Shown here piece by piece: positions 29,992-38,055 of a DNA stretch of 64,000 nucleotides. The position numbers and the translations under genes were made by a program. The stretch covers positions 1,576,728-1,640,727 of the forward strand of contig NZ_SJPG01000001.1 of NCBI RefSeq assembly GCF_007859715.1, given 5' to 3'. Positions within the stretch are counted from its first letter, which is position 1. The number at the start of each line of letters is the position of its first letter. Under the pieces are notes generated by a model. It saw only the letters and a program-made list of their open reading frames with translations, did no database searches and had not been told where the DNA came from. This DNA comes from Rubinisphaera italica. GTDB taxonomy: Bacteria > Planctomycetota > Planctomycetia > Planctomycetales > Planctomycetaceae.

Positions 29992-31254
29992 GTGAAAATC
30001 ATCGATGAAATTCGCAACCGCTACGTACGGTGGATCATCCTGCTGGCGGGCATTGTGGTTCTACTCGGAACATTCTGGAATTTTTATCCTGTTTATTGTG
30101 TCAACAGGGCAGAGAGTGCACTTTACTCTCAAGACTTGGAAGCCGCACAGGATTGGATACAATCTGGTCTTCATTGGTCACCAGATTCCATCTCCTTGCA
30201 CTTGTTAGATGCACGCTGGAATCGTCGTCTGAGTCGTTTTGAGGAAATGAATTCGTGTCTGAGCAAAGCGGCTGAAGCTGGAGCTGATAAAGAACGAATC
30301 GTTCATGAACAGATACTGGCTTCAGCTCAGACCGGAACAATTGGTCCCTTAAAAAACCAGTTGGCCGATCTGTTAATGAAAGGCAAAGACCTTTCCGACA
30401 TTTGCGATGCGTACGTCCGTGGTTGCCTCATGGTTTATCGAATTGATGAAGCCGAGAAAGTCCTGGGATTGTGGAAAGCGGATCTTCCAGATGATCCGCA
30501 GCCACATTTTCTGGCCGGACGACTCCTGGAACATCAAGTCGAGCTTGACGGAGCAATCGCCTCTTTCGAGGCAGCGTTGCAACGCTCTCAACAACACGCC
30601 CCTGCTGCTTACAATCTTGGTAGAATCTATTTTAGAAACCAGAAGTACGAAAAAGCACTCATGATGTATGAGCAAGCTCGTGACTCTAGCTGGAATCCCA
30701 ATCCCGCACTGGTTTCAATGGCACAATGTGCAATTGAACTGGAACAACCTGAAAGAGCAGCACGCTATCTTAGCGAAGTGACGACGACTGAACCTGCTGA
30801 CGACTTGGAAATGTATCGATACTTAGGCGACCCATCTTCTGTTGCATTATCTCGCTATTACGCGGTGAAAGGTCGTCTCGCCCAATTCAATAACGACAAC
30901 AATAGAGCCAGGCAAGCCTACGAAGAAGCCCTGACAGCCAATCCTCAGGATTGGCGTTCGCGTTATCAGTATTCGCAAATTCTTAGAAAATTAGGTCTTT
31001 CCGAGCAGGCTAAAGCCGAGGTCGAAAAATATCGTGACACACAAAGCGCTCTTAAAGAGTGTGATGAATCGATCCGCCGCCTTTCAATAAATCCTAATGA
31101 TGTCGAGGCGAGGATGGCGGTTGCGCGTGTAATGATGGAACACATTTCCGAATCTCAGGGAATTATCTGGCTAAAAAGTGTTTTACTGTATGATCCAGAT
31201 CATGTCGAAGCCCGACAAATGCTGGATCACTATGATAATAAACATAGCAAATAA
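29992..31254 (+). CDS. Membrane-anchored tetratricopeptide repeat protein
   Basis: This 420-residue protein starts at a GTG. An N-terminal transmembrane helix (about residues 13-33) is followed by a periplasmic TPR solenoid; repeats are evident around PQPHFLAGRLLEHQVELDGAI, HAPAAYNLGRIYF and NRARQAYEEALTANP. TPR arrays usually scaffold protein complexes. GGAG lies about 12 bases before the GTG, longer than ideal. It lies between the small lipoprotein and the FG-GAP/ASPIC gene, both on the same strand, which suggests a joint envelope assembly role (inferred). Confidence 0.87.
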   Translation: MKIIDEIRNRYVRWIILLAGIVVLLGTFWNFYPVYCVNRAESALYSQDLEAAQDWIQSGLHWSPDSISLHLLDARWNRRLSRFEEMNSCLSKAAEAGADKERIVHEQILASAQTGTIGPLKNQLADLLMKGKDLSDICDAYVRGCLMVYRIDEAEKVLGLWKADLPDDPQPHFLAGRLLEHQVELDGAIASFEAALQRSQQHAPAAYNLGRIYFRNQKYEKALMMYEQARDSSWNPNPALVSMAQCAIELEQPERAARYLSEVTTTEPADDLEMYRYLGDPSSVALSRYYAVKGRLAQFNNDNNRARQAYEEALTANPQDWRSRYQYSQILRKLGLSEQAKAEVEKYRDTQSALKECDESIRRLSINPNDVEARMAVARVMMEHISESQGIIWLKSVLLYDPDHVEARQMLDHYDNKHSK

Positions 31255-31284
31255 TTTGCCTAAAGAACGAGAATACGGGAACCG

Positions 31285-33015
31285 ATGCCATATCTCCAAC
31301 TCATTCACTACTCGATGCTCTCACTGGTTCTGTGTCCAATTGTTCTCGTACTGGGTTGTGGTGGATCGGACTCTAATGATCAGCCGTCATCATCCACTGA
31401 TTCGCAATTTGAGTCGGATACTTTAGCTGAGGAAACCGTTACCTTCCGATGCTCGGAAGCGTTAGAACAACTGAAAATCATCTACAACAACGGCGAAGAG
31501 GCAGAGCAGTTTTCAATTGTTGAATCGCTAGGTGGTGGTGTCGGGGTTTTTGACTACGATCGGGATGGCTGGTTAGACTTGATCTTCCCTGGAGGGGGGA
31601 CATTTTCAGAGAGCACTTTGGAGGGCTTGCCAACTCGAATTTTGCGTCAGTCGGCTCCTGAGCAATTTACGGATGTCTCTTATGCGGCAGGAACAGAAGT
31701 TGTCCGACATTACACGCATGGAATCGCTAACGGAGACTACAACAACGATGGCTTTACCGATGTATTAATCACTGGATATGGAGGGTTGCAGCTCTTATCC
31801 AATAATGGTGACGGCAGTTTTTCCGACGTGACTGATCAAGTCGGACTGCATGATTCCTCCTGGTCCGCTTCGGCTGCATGGGGAGACTTCAACAACGATG
31901 GGTTTCTCGATATCTATATCACACATTATGTGAACTGGAGTATTGAAAATAATCCGATTTGTTTCAATCAAGATGGCCATCGTGATGTCTGTGCACCCCC
32001 AGATTTCTCCGGATTAGACGACGTCATTTATCTCAATTCGGGAGATGGAACATTTACAGCGAATCGTGAAGCTCTGGGCCTTTCACCAGAAGGAAAGGGC
32101 TTGGGGGTTTTGCTTGCTGATTGGGATGAAGATGGAGATCTCGACATTTACGTAGCTAATGATACGGTTCCCAATTTCTTTTATTCCAATAATGGCAATG
32201 CGACATTCACGGAAAAAGCTTTAATTTCGGGTTTGGCGATTGACGATATGGCCAATTCAAATGGCAGTATGGGATTGGCGGTCATAGATTTAGATCGCGA
32301 TCACCGAGCAGATATATTCGTCACGAATTACGAGGAAGAACTCTCCGCTTTGTATATGAATTTAGGGGGATCAAACTTCAGCTACGAGAGTCGACAAGCA
32401 GGACTCAATCGACTTGGTAAACTTTTTGTTGGCTTTGGTTGCGTCGCAGGCGATTTCGATTTGGACGGAGACCACGATGTCGTTATTTCTAACGGACATG
32501 CGGTTCGATATCCGACGAACGGCGAATTAAAACAGGAACCTCTTCTTCTCATTAATAATGACGGAAGACTGAACAGGATGAATGCGGTACCGTCTTCTTA
32601 TTTCGGCCAGACTCATCGCGGGCGGGGATTGGCTACAGGAGATATTAACCGAGATGGCCAACTCGATTTAGTTTTCGCAAATATTCTTGAGCCAGCTGTG
32701 CTCCTTTTCGGAGAAGTTCAGCAGCCACAAAATAGATTATTAGTATCGCTTGTAGGACGTAAGGTGAATCGTGATGCGATTGGTGCTCGAGTCTGTATAA
32801 AAATGAAGTCTTCAGAGCTTGTGGAGTGGACGACAGCCGGAATGGGTTACCTGTCGTCGAGCCCGAATGAATTACTGTTTGTAATTCCTGAGGAAGAAGT
32901 CATTGAGGAAATTGAAATTATGTGGCCTGGTGGAGACGTCTCATCTGTCTCAGCGGATTATTTAGACTTGACGATGAATGATCAGGGATTTGGTCATCTC
33001 AGAATCGTTGAGTAG
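31285..33015 (+). CDS. FG-GAP/VCBS and ASPIC-UnbV (CRTAC1-type) lipoprotein
   Basis: This 576-residue protein has a lipobox VLGC (Cys25). Seven calcium-binding Asp-rich blocks of the form D-x-[DN]-x-D-G mark an FG-GAP beta-propeller, for example DYDRDGWLDL, DYNNDGFTDV, DFNNDGFLDI, DWDEDGDLDI and DINRDGQLDL. The C-terminal about 90 residues are the ASPIC/UnbV domain (NRDAIGARV, TTAGMGYLSSS, WPGGDV). The family is extracellular and calcium-dependent, of unknown role. It is the last gene of the 28.5-33.0 kb run, 30 bases after the TPR gene. Confidence 0.92.
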   Translation: MPYLQLIHYSMLSLVLCPIVLVLGCGGSDSNDQPSSSTDSQFESDTLAEETVTFRCSEALEQLKIIYNNGEEAEQFSIVESLGGGVGVFDYDRDGWLDLIFPGGGTFSESTLEGLPTRILRQSAPEQFTDVSYAAGTEVVRHYTHGIANGDYNNDGFTDVLITGYGGLQLLSNNGDGSFSDVTDQVGLHDSSWSASAAWGDFNNDGFLDIYITHYVNWSIENNPICFNQDGHRDVCAPPDFSGLDDVIYLNSGDGTFTANREALGLSPEGKGLGVLLADWDEDGDLDIYVANDTVPNFFYSNNGNATFTEKALISGLAIDDMANSNGSMGLAVIDLDRDHRADIFVTNYEEELSALYMNLGGSNFSYESRQAGLNRLGKLFVGFGCVAGDFDLDGDHDVVISNGHAVRYPTNGELKQEPLLLINNDGRLNRMNAVPSSYFGQTHRGRGLATGDINRDGQLDLVFANILEPAVLLFGEVQQPQNRLLVSLVGRKVNRDAIGARVCIKMKSSELVEWTTAGMGYLSSSPNELLFVIPEEEVIEEIEIMWPGGDVSSVSADYLDLTMNDQGFGHLRIVE

Positions 33016-33150
33016 AGCAGAGCTTGTCCCAAAGCAATCCTGGACTTTTACTGATTAACCTGTCAAGAAATATCAGACAGAGAAATTGGTCTAAGACCTC
33101 GCCTGACAGGCACATTGTATCGCATTCAGGAATCTGCCATAATCTAAAAT

Positions 33151-33156
33151 TATAAT
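33151..33156 (+). promoter_or_regulatory. Possible -10 element for the ligase/radical SAM/flavoenzyme cassette
   Basis: TATAAT lies 26 bases before the first start codon of the cassette, in an AT-rich spacer. No convincing -35 hexamer is seen at 16-18 bases. A 7-base inverted pair CCTGTCA / TGACAGG lies upstream (about 33058 and 33103). Confidence 0.3.
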
Positions 33157-33182
33157 CAACTCTCATTTCTACCGAGGCGCTC

Positions 33183-34511
33183 ATGCATTCAGCCGTGCCA
33201 GTTGAACGATTGGTCAACTTGCTCAATCCTGCGGGAAATCTCATTTTCAATATGTCTGTTGACCAAGCTGCAGAGCGGGTTGGTTCAGGAGATCCCCAAC
33301 AGGTTCGGGCAATTGATGGTCATTTTGCTCTAATTCACAAACAGGGGCAGCAGATCCGCATGGCACGTTCTCTTGGGCGTCCAATGCGATATTTTCTTGC
33401 CAAGAGAACAGAGGGGCCTTGCCTGATTGTGGCTGAACGGATTGACGAGATTTACAACTTTCTATGCAACGAAGGTTTGGCAGGGCAGTTTCATCCGTCT
33501 TACACCCGCATGGTCCCGGCTCACCATATTGTTGAACTCGCGCTAGTGGGGTGTCCTGATCCCAACCCCGAGGCGATCCGCTATTTCACTCCGCAGCGGA
33601 ATCGATGGAGTACCGATCTCGACGAAATTAGTCGAAAATATATGGGTAAACTGGCGGGTGAAATCGACCATTGGCTCAATACGATTTCCAAAGAAGAACC
33701 GCTAGGGGTCCTCTTCTCAGGTGGGATTGACAGTGGAGCGGTACTCTTGGTGCTCTATCATGTTTTGCTCAAACGTGGCGAGTCTCCTGCACGGCTCAAG
33801 GCATTTACATTGACTGTTGATGAGGGGGGATCGGATACCGCACAAGCCGAACAGTTTCTTAGTGAACTGGATTTAACACTGTTTTGGGAACAGATTCCTG
33901 TCCATCGCGATGATTTGGATTATCGTGAAGCGGTTAAGATTATTGAGGATTACAAGCCACTCGACGTTCAGGCTGCGACAATGACTCTGGCTCTGTGTCG
34001 TGGTATTCGAAATCGCTATCCTGATTGGAAATATCTGATTGATGGGGATGGAGGAGATGAGAATCTTAAGGATTATCCCATTGAAGAAAACTCGGAACTC
34101 ACGATTCGAAGTGTTCTGAACAATCCCCTTTTGTATCAAGAGGGCTGGGGTGTGCAGGCGGTCAAGCACTCGTTGGTTTACTCTGGAGGACAAAGCCGTG
34201 GGCATGTTCGCACGCATGCACCAGCTAGACATTTCGGATTTCACGGCTTTAGTCCATATGCTTTGCCCAATGTGATTGAAGTTGCAGAAGGAATTCCTTT
34301 TGTCGAATTGACGGATTGGCAGCAAGATCGACTTTACGAACTTAAGGGCGAGATTATAAGACGGGGTGTGAAGGCGATTACGGGCCTGACGATGCCCATC
34401 TTCGAAAAACGGCGGTTTCAGCAAGGTGCGATGGAAGATCAACTGTTCAAGGAATTATTCCCCGCTGAAGAAACAACCTATCGGCAAGCATTCGCAGGGC
34501 AGTATGAATAA
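33183..34511 (+). CDS. Asparagine-synthetase-like ATP-dependent ligase lacking the glutaminase cysteine
   Basis: This 442-residue protein has the AsnB-type synthetase half: the PP-loop FSGGIDSGA (Ser179-Ser184), which binds ATP, and DGDGGDEN near residue 287. The N-terminal ~140 residues keep traces of the glutamine-hydrolysing domain (AIDGHFALIH, ARSLGRPMRYF), but there is no cysteine at position 2 (MHSAVP), so glutamine cannot be used in the normal way. Such proteins include beta-lactam synthetase and lasso-peptide cyclase, which adenylate a carboxylate and form an amide internally. The start at 33183 has GAGG five bases before. It overlaps the radical SAM gene by eight bases. Reaction unknown; amide or peptide bond formation is inferred. 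Confidence 0.85.
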   Translation: MHSAVPVERLVNLLNPAGNLIFNMSVDQAAERVGSGDPQQVRAIDGHFALIHKQGQQIRMARSLGRPMRYFLAKRTEGPCLIVAERIDEIYNFLCNEGLAGQFHPSYTRMVPAHHIVELALVGCPDPNPEAIRYFTPQRNRWSTDLDEISRKYMGKLAGEIDHWLNTISKEEPLGVLFSGGIDSGAVLLVLYHVLLKRGESPARLKAFTLTVDEGGSDTAQAEQFLSELDLTLFWEQIPVHRDDLDYREAVKIIEDYKPLDVQAATMTLALCRGIRNRYPDWKYLIDGDGGDENLKDYPIEENSELTIRSVLNNPLLYQEGWGVQAVKHSLVYSGGQSRGHVRTHAPARHFGFHGFSPYALPNVIEVAEGIPFVELTDWQQDRLYELKGEIIRRGVKAITGLTMPIFEKRRFQQGAMEDQLFKELFPAEETTYRQAFAGQYE

Positions 34512-35466
34512 TCAGTATGCGCACCTGAATGATGAAGAAATTCTCAGGTTGCGGCCCCCTAAGCATGCTGTCGATCCAAAGCGTCCTTATGCCTTCACAC
34601 ACGAATCAGAGGCAGCAGCGAATGGCCAGGTGGTCGATGTGTCGACCCTATTTCTTACCAATCGCGAATGTCCATTTCGTTGTTTGATGTGTGATCTCTG
34701 GATGAACACGACCGACCAATCAGTTCCTTCAGGCGCTATCCCTCAACAAATCGATTATGCACTCGATCGACTGCCTCCTGCACAACATATCAAACTCTAT
34801 AACAGCGGGAATTTCTTTGATTCCAAAGCCATTCCTCCTGCGGATTATTCCGATATTACTCAGCGCGTGAGGAGGTTTGAAAACGTAATCGTCGAAAACC
34901 ATCCACGACTATGTACGGATAAATGTTTACATTTTCAAAGTATGCTTGAAGAGACCTCGCTGGAGATAGCGATGGGGCTGGAGACCATACATCCGCGTGT
35001 ATTGCCCGCGCTTAACAAGCAAATGAATTTGAATGATTACACACGGGCGGTCGAATATTTGCTCAATCACGGAATTGCCGTTCGCAGCTTTATTTTACTC
35101 AAGCCACCTTTTCTGCTGGAAGAGGAAGGTGTCGAATGGGCGTTAAAATCAATTGAATACGCTTTTGCAAATGGTGTCGGTTGCTGCGCTGTCATTCCGA
35201 CGCGATCTGGTAATGGTATGATGGAACAATTGGAGGCGAAAATGCATTTTGTTCCCCCATGTTTAAGCTCGCTGGAGCGGGTCATGGAAGAGGGGTTGGC
35301 AGTAGCAAATGCGCGTGGACGAGTCATTGTCGATTTGTGGGATCTTGAGCGTTTTGCGAACTGTGATCGCTGTTTTGAGCAACGCCGCGAACGCTTGCAT
35401 CGTATGAATCTCGTGCAGAAGAACTTACCTCCGATTGCGTGTTCTTGTCAAAAGGTTCGATTATGA
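34504..35466 (+). CDS. Radical SAM enzyme (Elp3/RaSEA-like)
   Basis: This 320-residue enzyme has the radical SAM iron-sulfur motif C-P-F-R-C-L-M-C (Cys56, Cys60, Cys63) after a FLTNRE strand, then IKLYNSGNFFD and AMGLETIHP, as in the Elp3-like group that includes the archaeosine radical SAM protein RaSEA. A second cysteine cluster (NCDRCF and ACSC) sits in the last 50 residues and may bind another cluster or zinc. The ATG at 34504 lies within the ligase stop region (overlap 34504-34511); longer in-frame starts from 34426 would overlap much more. Its own stop overlaps the next start by four bases. Substrate unknown. Confidence 0.88.
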   Translation: MNNQYAHLNDEEILRLRPPKHAVDPKRPYAFTHESEAAANGQVVDVSTLFLTNRECPFRCLMCDLWMNTTDQSVPSGAIPQQIDYALDRLPPAQHIKLYNSGNFFDSKAIPPADYSDITQRVRRFENVIVENHPRLCTDKCLHFQSMLEETSLEIAMGLETIHPRVLPALNKQMNLNDYTRAVEYLLNHGIAVRSFILLKPPFLLEEEGVEWALKSIEYAFANGVGCCAVIPTRSGNGMMEQLEAKMHFVPPCLSSLERVMEEGLAVANARGRVIVDLWDLERFANCDRCFEQRRERLHRMNLVQKNLPPIACSCQKVRL

Positions 35467-36965
35467 CGGATAATCTCTCGGTGGATGTTGCCGTGATTGG
35501 TGCGGGTTTTGGCGGCAGCTTAACCGCTCTTCTTCTCAATCGTATTGGCCTTCGTGTGGTCTTACTTGAAAGTGGAAGCCATCCCCGTTTTGCCATTGGA
35601 GAGTCATCGACACCGATCGCTGATTTGATTCTCGGTGATCTTGCTCAACGGTACGATCTGCCAAGTCTACTTCCGTTGTCTCACTATGGAACTTGGAAGC
35701 AAACTTACCCCGAACTGAATTGCGGTCTCAAGCGGGGCTTCTCGTACTTTAAACATCGACCAGAACAACCTTTTCACTCATTACCCGACCACAGTAATGA
35801 ACTACTGGTTGCTGCAAGTCGAGACGACGAACATTCCGATACCCATTGGATGCGATCCGATGTCGACACGTTTCTTGTGAATCAGGTAAAAGCAGCTGGG
35901 ATTCCTTACTTTGATCAAATGAAATTGACTCACCAGCAACACTGGCCGACTTGGCAACTCAGGGCAACGAGCGAAACAGCTTCTCTCGCAATTCGAGCTG
36001 AGTTCCTGATTGATGCTACTGGAGAGGCTGCGTTTCTACCTCGGGCACTTGATTTGAGCAGTTGTCTCCACCAGTTGCGAACAAGTTCTCGAAGTCTATT
36101 TGCACACTTTACCGATGTCACTCCGTGGCAGGACATTCTGACTTCACAACAATCCGACACGAACATACATCCGTTCTGCTGCGATGCTGCAGCTCTGCAT
36201 CATGTCCTGGAAGAAGGCTGGATGTGGCAACTGAGGTTTGACAATGGTGTAACAAGTGTAGGTATTACTTTGGATGCAGACCGTCACCCGCTGAATTCAG
36301 TAATTTCGGCTGACAAAGAATGGGAGGCGATATTGAATCGCTATCCCTCGCTGAGCAGGCAGTTTGCATCTGCTCAAATTGTTGCTCCAGAACGAGGACT
36401 CACTCGGACGGGCAGACTCCAGCGACAATGGTCGCAGATAGTGGGAGACAACTGGGCGCTGTTGCCGCATACGGCAGGTTTCATCGATCCCTTTTTCAGC
36501 GCGGGTATAGCGCATACATTGTGCGGTGTCGAAAACTTAGTACATCTTCTTGAAAATTATTGGGGACGTGAGTCATTCTCAACGGAATTACGGGTTTACG
36601 AGATGATGATAAAATCGGAGTTCGAGCTAATCGACAAGTTGGTCCAGGGCAGCTATCTCAGTTTGCGTAACTTCGATTTGTTCGTGCCGTTTACCATGTT
36701 GTATTTTGCTGCAGCAACAACCTATGAGCATCGCCGTTTAATAACTGGATACTCACCAGGTAGAGCATTCCTGTGTGCAGATGATGGTGAATATCGTAGA
36801 ATCGTATGCCAGATTCGACATAATCTGGAGATTGCACTGCGCCAAACAGACCTTCAAACCACGCATCGTTTTTTTGATGATGTGGCTCAAGCGATCGCCC
36901 CCTACAATATTGCGGGACTCTGTGATCTAAACGTTAGTAATATGTACCGTTACACTGCCGTCTAA
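35463..36965 (+). CDS. FAD-dependent oxidoreductase of the tryptophan-halogenase family
   Basis: This 500-residue flavoprotein starts at the ATGA overlap at 35463. The FAD-binding motif GAGFGGS is near residue 12, followed by ESGSHPRFAIGESSTP and CGLKRGFSYF. The halogenase-like W-x-W motif appears as WMWQL (253-257) where true halogenases have WxWxIP, and FIDPFFSAGIAHTL matches the halogenase C-terminal FAD loop. The altered motif makes halogenation uncertain; related proteins are also geranylgeranyl-reductase-like or unassigned oxidases. No signal peptide, so cytoplasmic like its two partners. It closes the cassette; about 200 bases later is the convergent RraA-like gene. Confidence 0.88.
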   Translation: MTDNLSVDVAVIGAGFGGSLTALLLNRIGLRVVLLESGSHPRFAIGESSTPIADLILGDLAQRYDLPSLLPLSHYGTWKQTYPELNCGLKRGFSYFKHRPEQPFHSLPDHSNELLVAASRDDEHSDTHWMRSDVDTFLVNQVKAAGIPYFDQMKLTHQQHWPTWQLRATSETASLAIRAEFLIDATGEAAFLPRALDLSSCLHQLRTSSRSLFAHFTDVTPWQDILTSQQSDTNIHPFCCDAAALHHVLEEGWMWQLRFDNGVTSVGITLDADRHPLNSVISADKEWEAILNRYPSLSRQFASAQIVAPERGLTRTGRLQRQWSQIVGDNWALLPHTAGFIDPFFSAGIAHTLCGVENLVHLLENYWGRESFSTELRVYEMMIKSEFELIDKLVQGSYLSLRNFDLFVPFTMLYFAAATTYEHRRLITGYSPGRAFLCADDGEYRRIVCQIRHNLEIALRQTDLQTTHRFFDDVAQAIAPYNIAGLCDLNVSNMYRYTAV

Positions 36966-37162
36966 ACTTGCTCGGACAAAATCTTTAACAACGCTTGGCA
37001 AACTCCTTTTGCATAGCTTATATGTCATTTCCAAACTTTGTTTTCCACGTTTTGCCTGAGAGAAAAAAGTTTCAGGGCAATAGTCGTGCATGCGAAGGCA
37101 CACTGCATTTAAGTATGCTCCAGGTTGACTATAGCTGGCACAAGATTGCTCGATTTCTCGTT

Positions 37163-37804
37163 CTACAGCACGCCGAACTTAGCGTAGGCCTCGGTTGCCA
37201 GCATGCCGTTTCGGATCGCATCGCGGACTTGGTTTTCGTCGCTGATCTTGCTCAAGGCGAGCTTGAGCACCTCTTCTTCAATGGTCTGGGGGACAATCAC
37301 AATACCATCTTCGTCAGCCACAATGAGGTCGCCTGAGTTTACAATCACTCCGCAGAGTTCGACGGGAATATCAACATCACAGACCCGTTGTCGGTTCTGA
37401 CTGTCGAGCGGACAGGCTCCGAGGGCATAGACAGGAAAGTCGTACTCCCGCATCTTGGAGACATCGCGGACGGCTCCATCGATTACTGCGCCCAGACATC
37501 CTCTGTTGCTGGCTGCTGTCGTCAGGAGTTCTCCCCAGATTCCCGATCGCATCGAGCCATGTGCGGCTGCAATTACAACATCGCCAGCTGTCAAGGAGTC
37601 AACAGCCTGAAGTTCTTTTGCATAAGGAGTCGGGTCTTTGTGGAACATATCGCCCCACAGAGTTGTTCGGCAACGGCCAATGAGTTTTCGCGACACCGTT
37701 AGTGATGAAAGGCCAGGCTTAGCGCATTGATTAAAGTACCCCATCATGTCCAGTGCATCACTGACGACTGCGGAGTACAACAGATTTCTGTTCTGGCTAT
37801 TCAT
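37163..37804 (-). CDS. RraA-family protein, likely oxaloacetate/4-hydroxy-oxoglutarate aldolase-like
   Basis: This 213-residue protein starts at ATG 37804 with AAGGA nine bases upstream; a TTG seven codons earlier is less likely. The RraA/HMG-aldolase blocks are present: VSDALDMMGY near the N-terminus, the active-site GSMRSGIWGELLTTAA, and GAVIDGAVRD with the metal-binding Asp and catalytic Arg. Most members in this context are class II pyruvate-type aldolases or decarboxylases, not RNase E inhibitors. It is divergent from the MlrC-like gene, with about 250 bases between; a shared regulatory region is possible. Confidence 0.9.
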   Translation of the reverse strand: MNSQNRNLLYSAVVSDALDMMGYFNQCAKPGLSSLTVSRKLIGRCRTTLWGDMFHKDPTPYAKELQAVDSLTAGDVVIAAAHGSMRSGIWGELLTTAASNRGCLGAVIDGAVRDVSKMREYDFPVYALGACPLDSQNRQRVCDVDIPVELCGVIVNSGDLIVADEDGIVIVPQTIEEEVLKLALSKISDENQVRDAIRNGMLATEAYAKFGVL

Positions 37805-38055
37805 CTCTTCGGTTCCTTCGTGCAACGACTATCGTTAGGTTGGGCGAGCGAGCATGCATGGTTTGGCGGAAATGGTATCCAGGGATCGAAAGGCGATGAT
37901 GGCAATTGACGACCCCATAATACGGAACATACTATTCCCCTTTTTCCGAAATTCCAGTGTACGCTGTGACAAATCTCATTCACCGCTGACTGAAGTCCCG
38001 TGCTGGAAGCAGAGAGAATTCAAATTAACTCAATATCAGAGAGATGATTCCGCAC

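Noticed and set aside
33873..34442. 189-codon antisense frame over the AsnB-like gene
   Set aside because: The plus-strand frame has clear ligase motifs; the antisense peptide has none.
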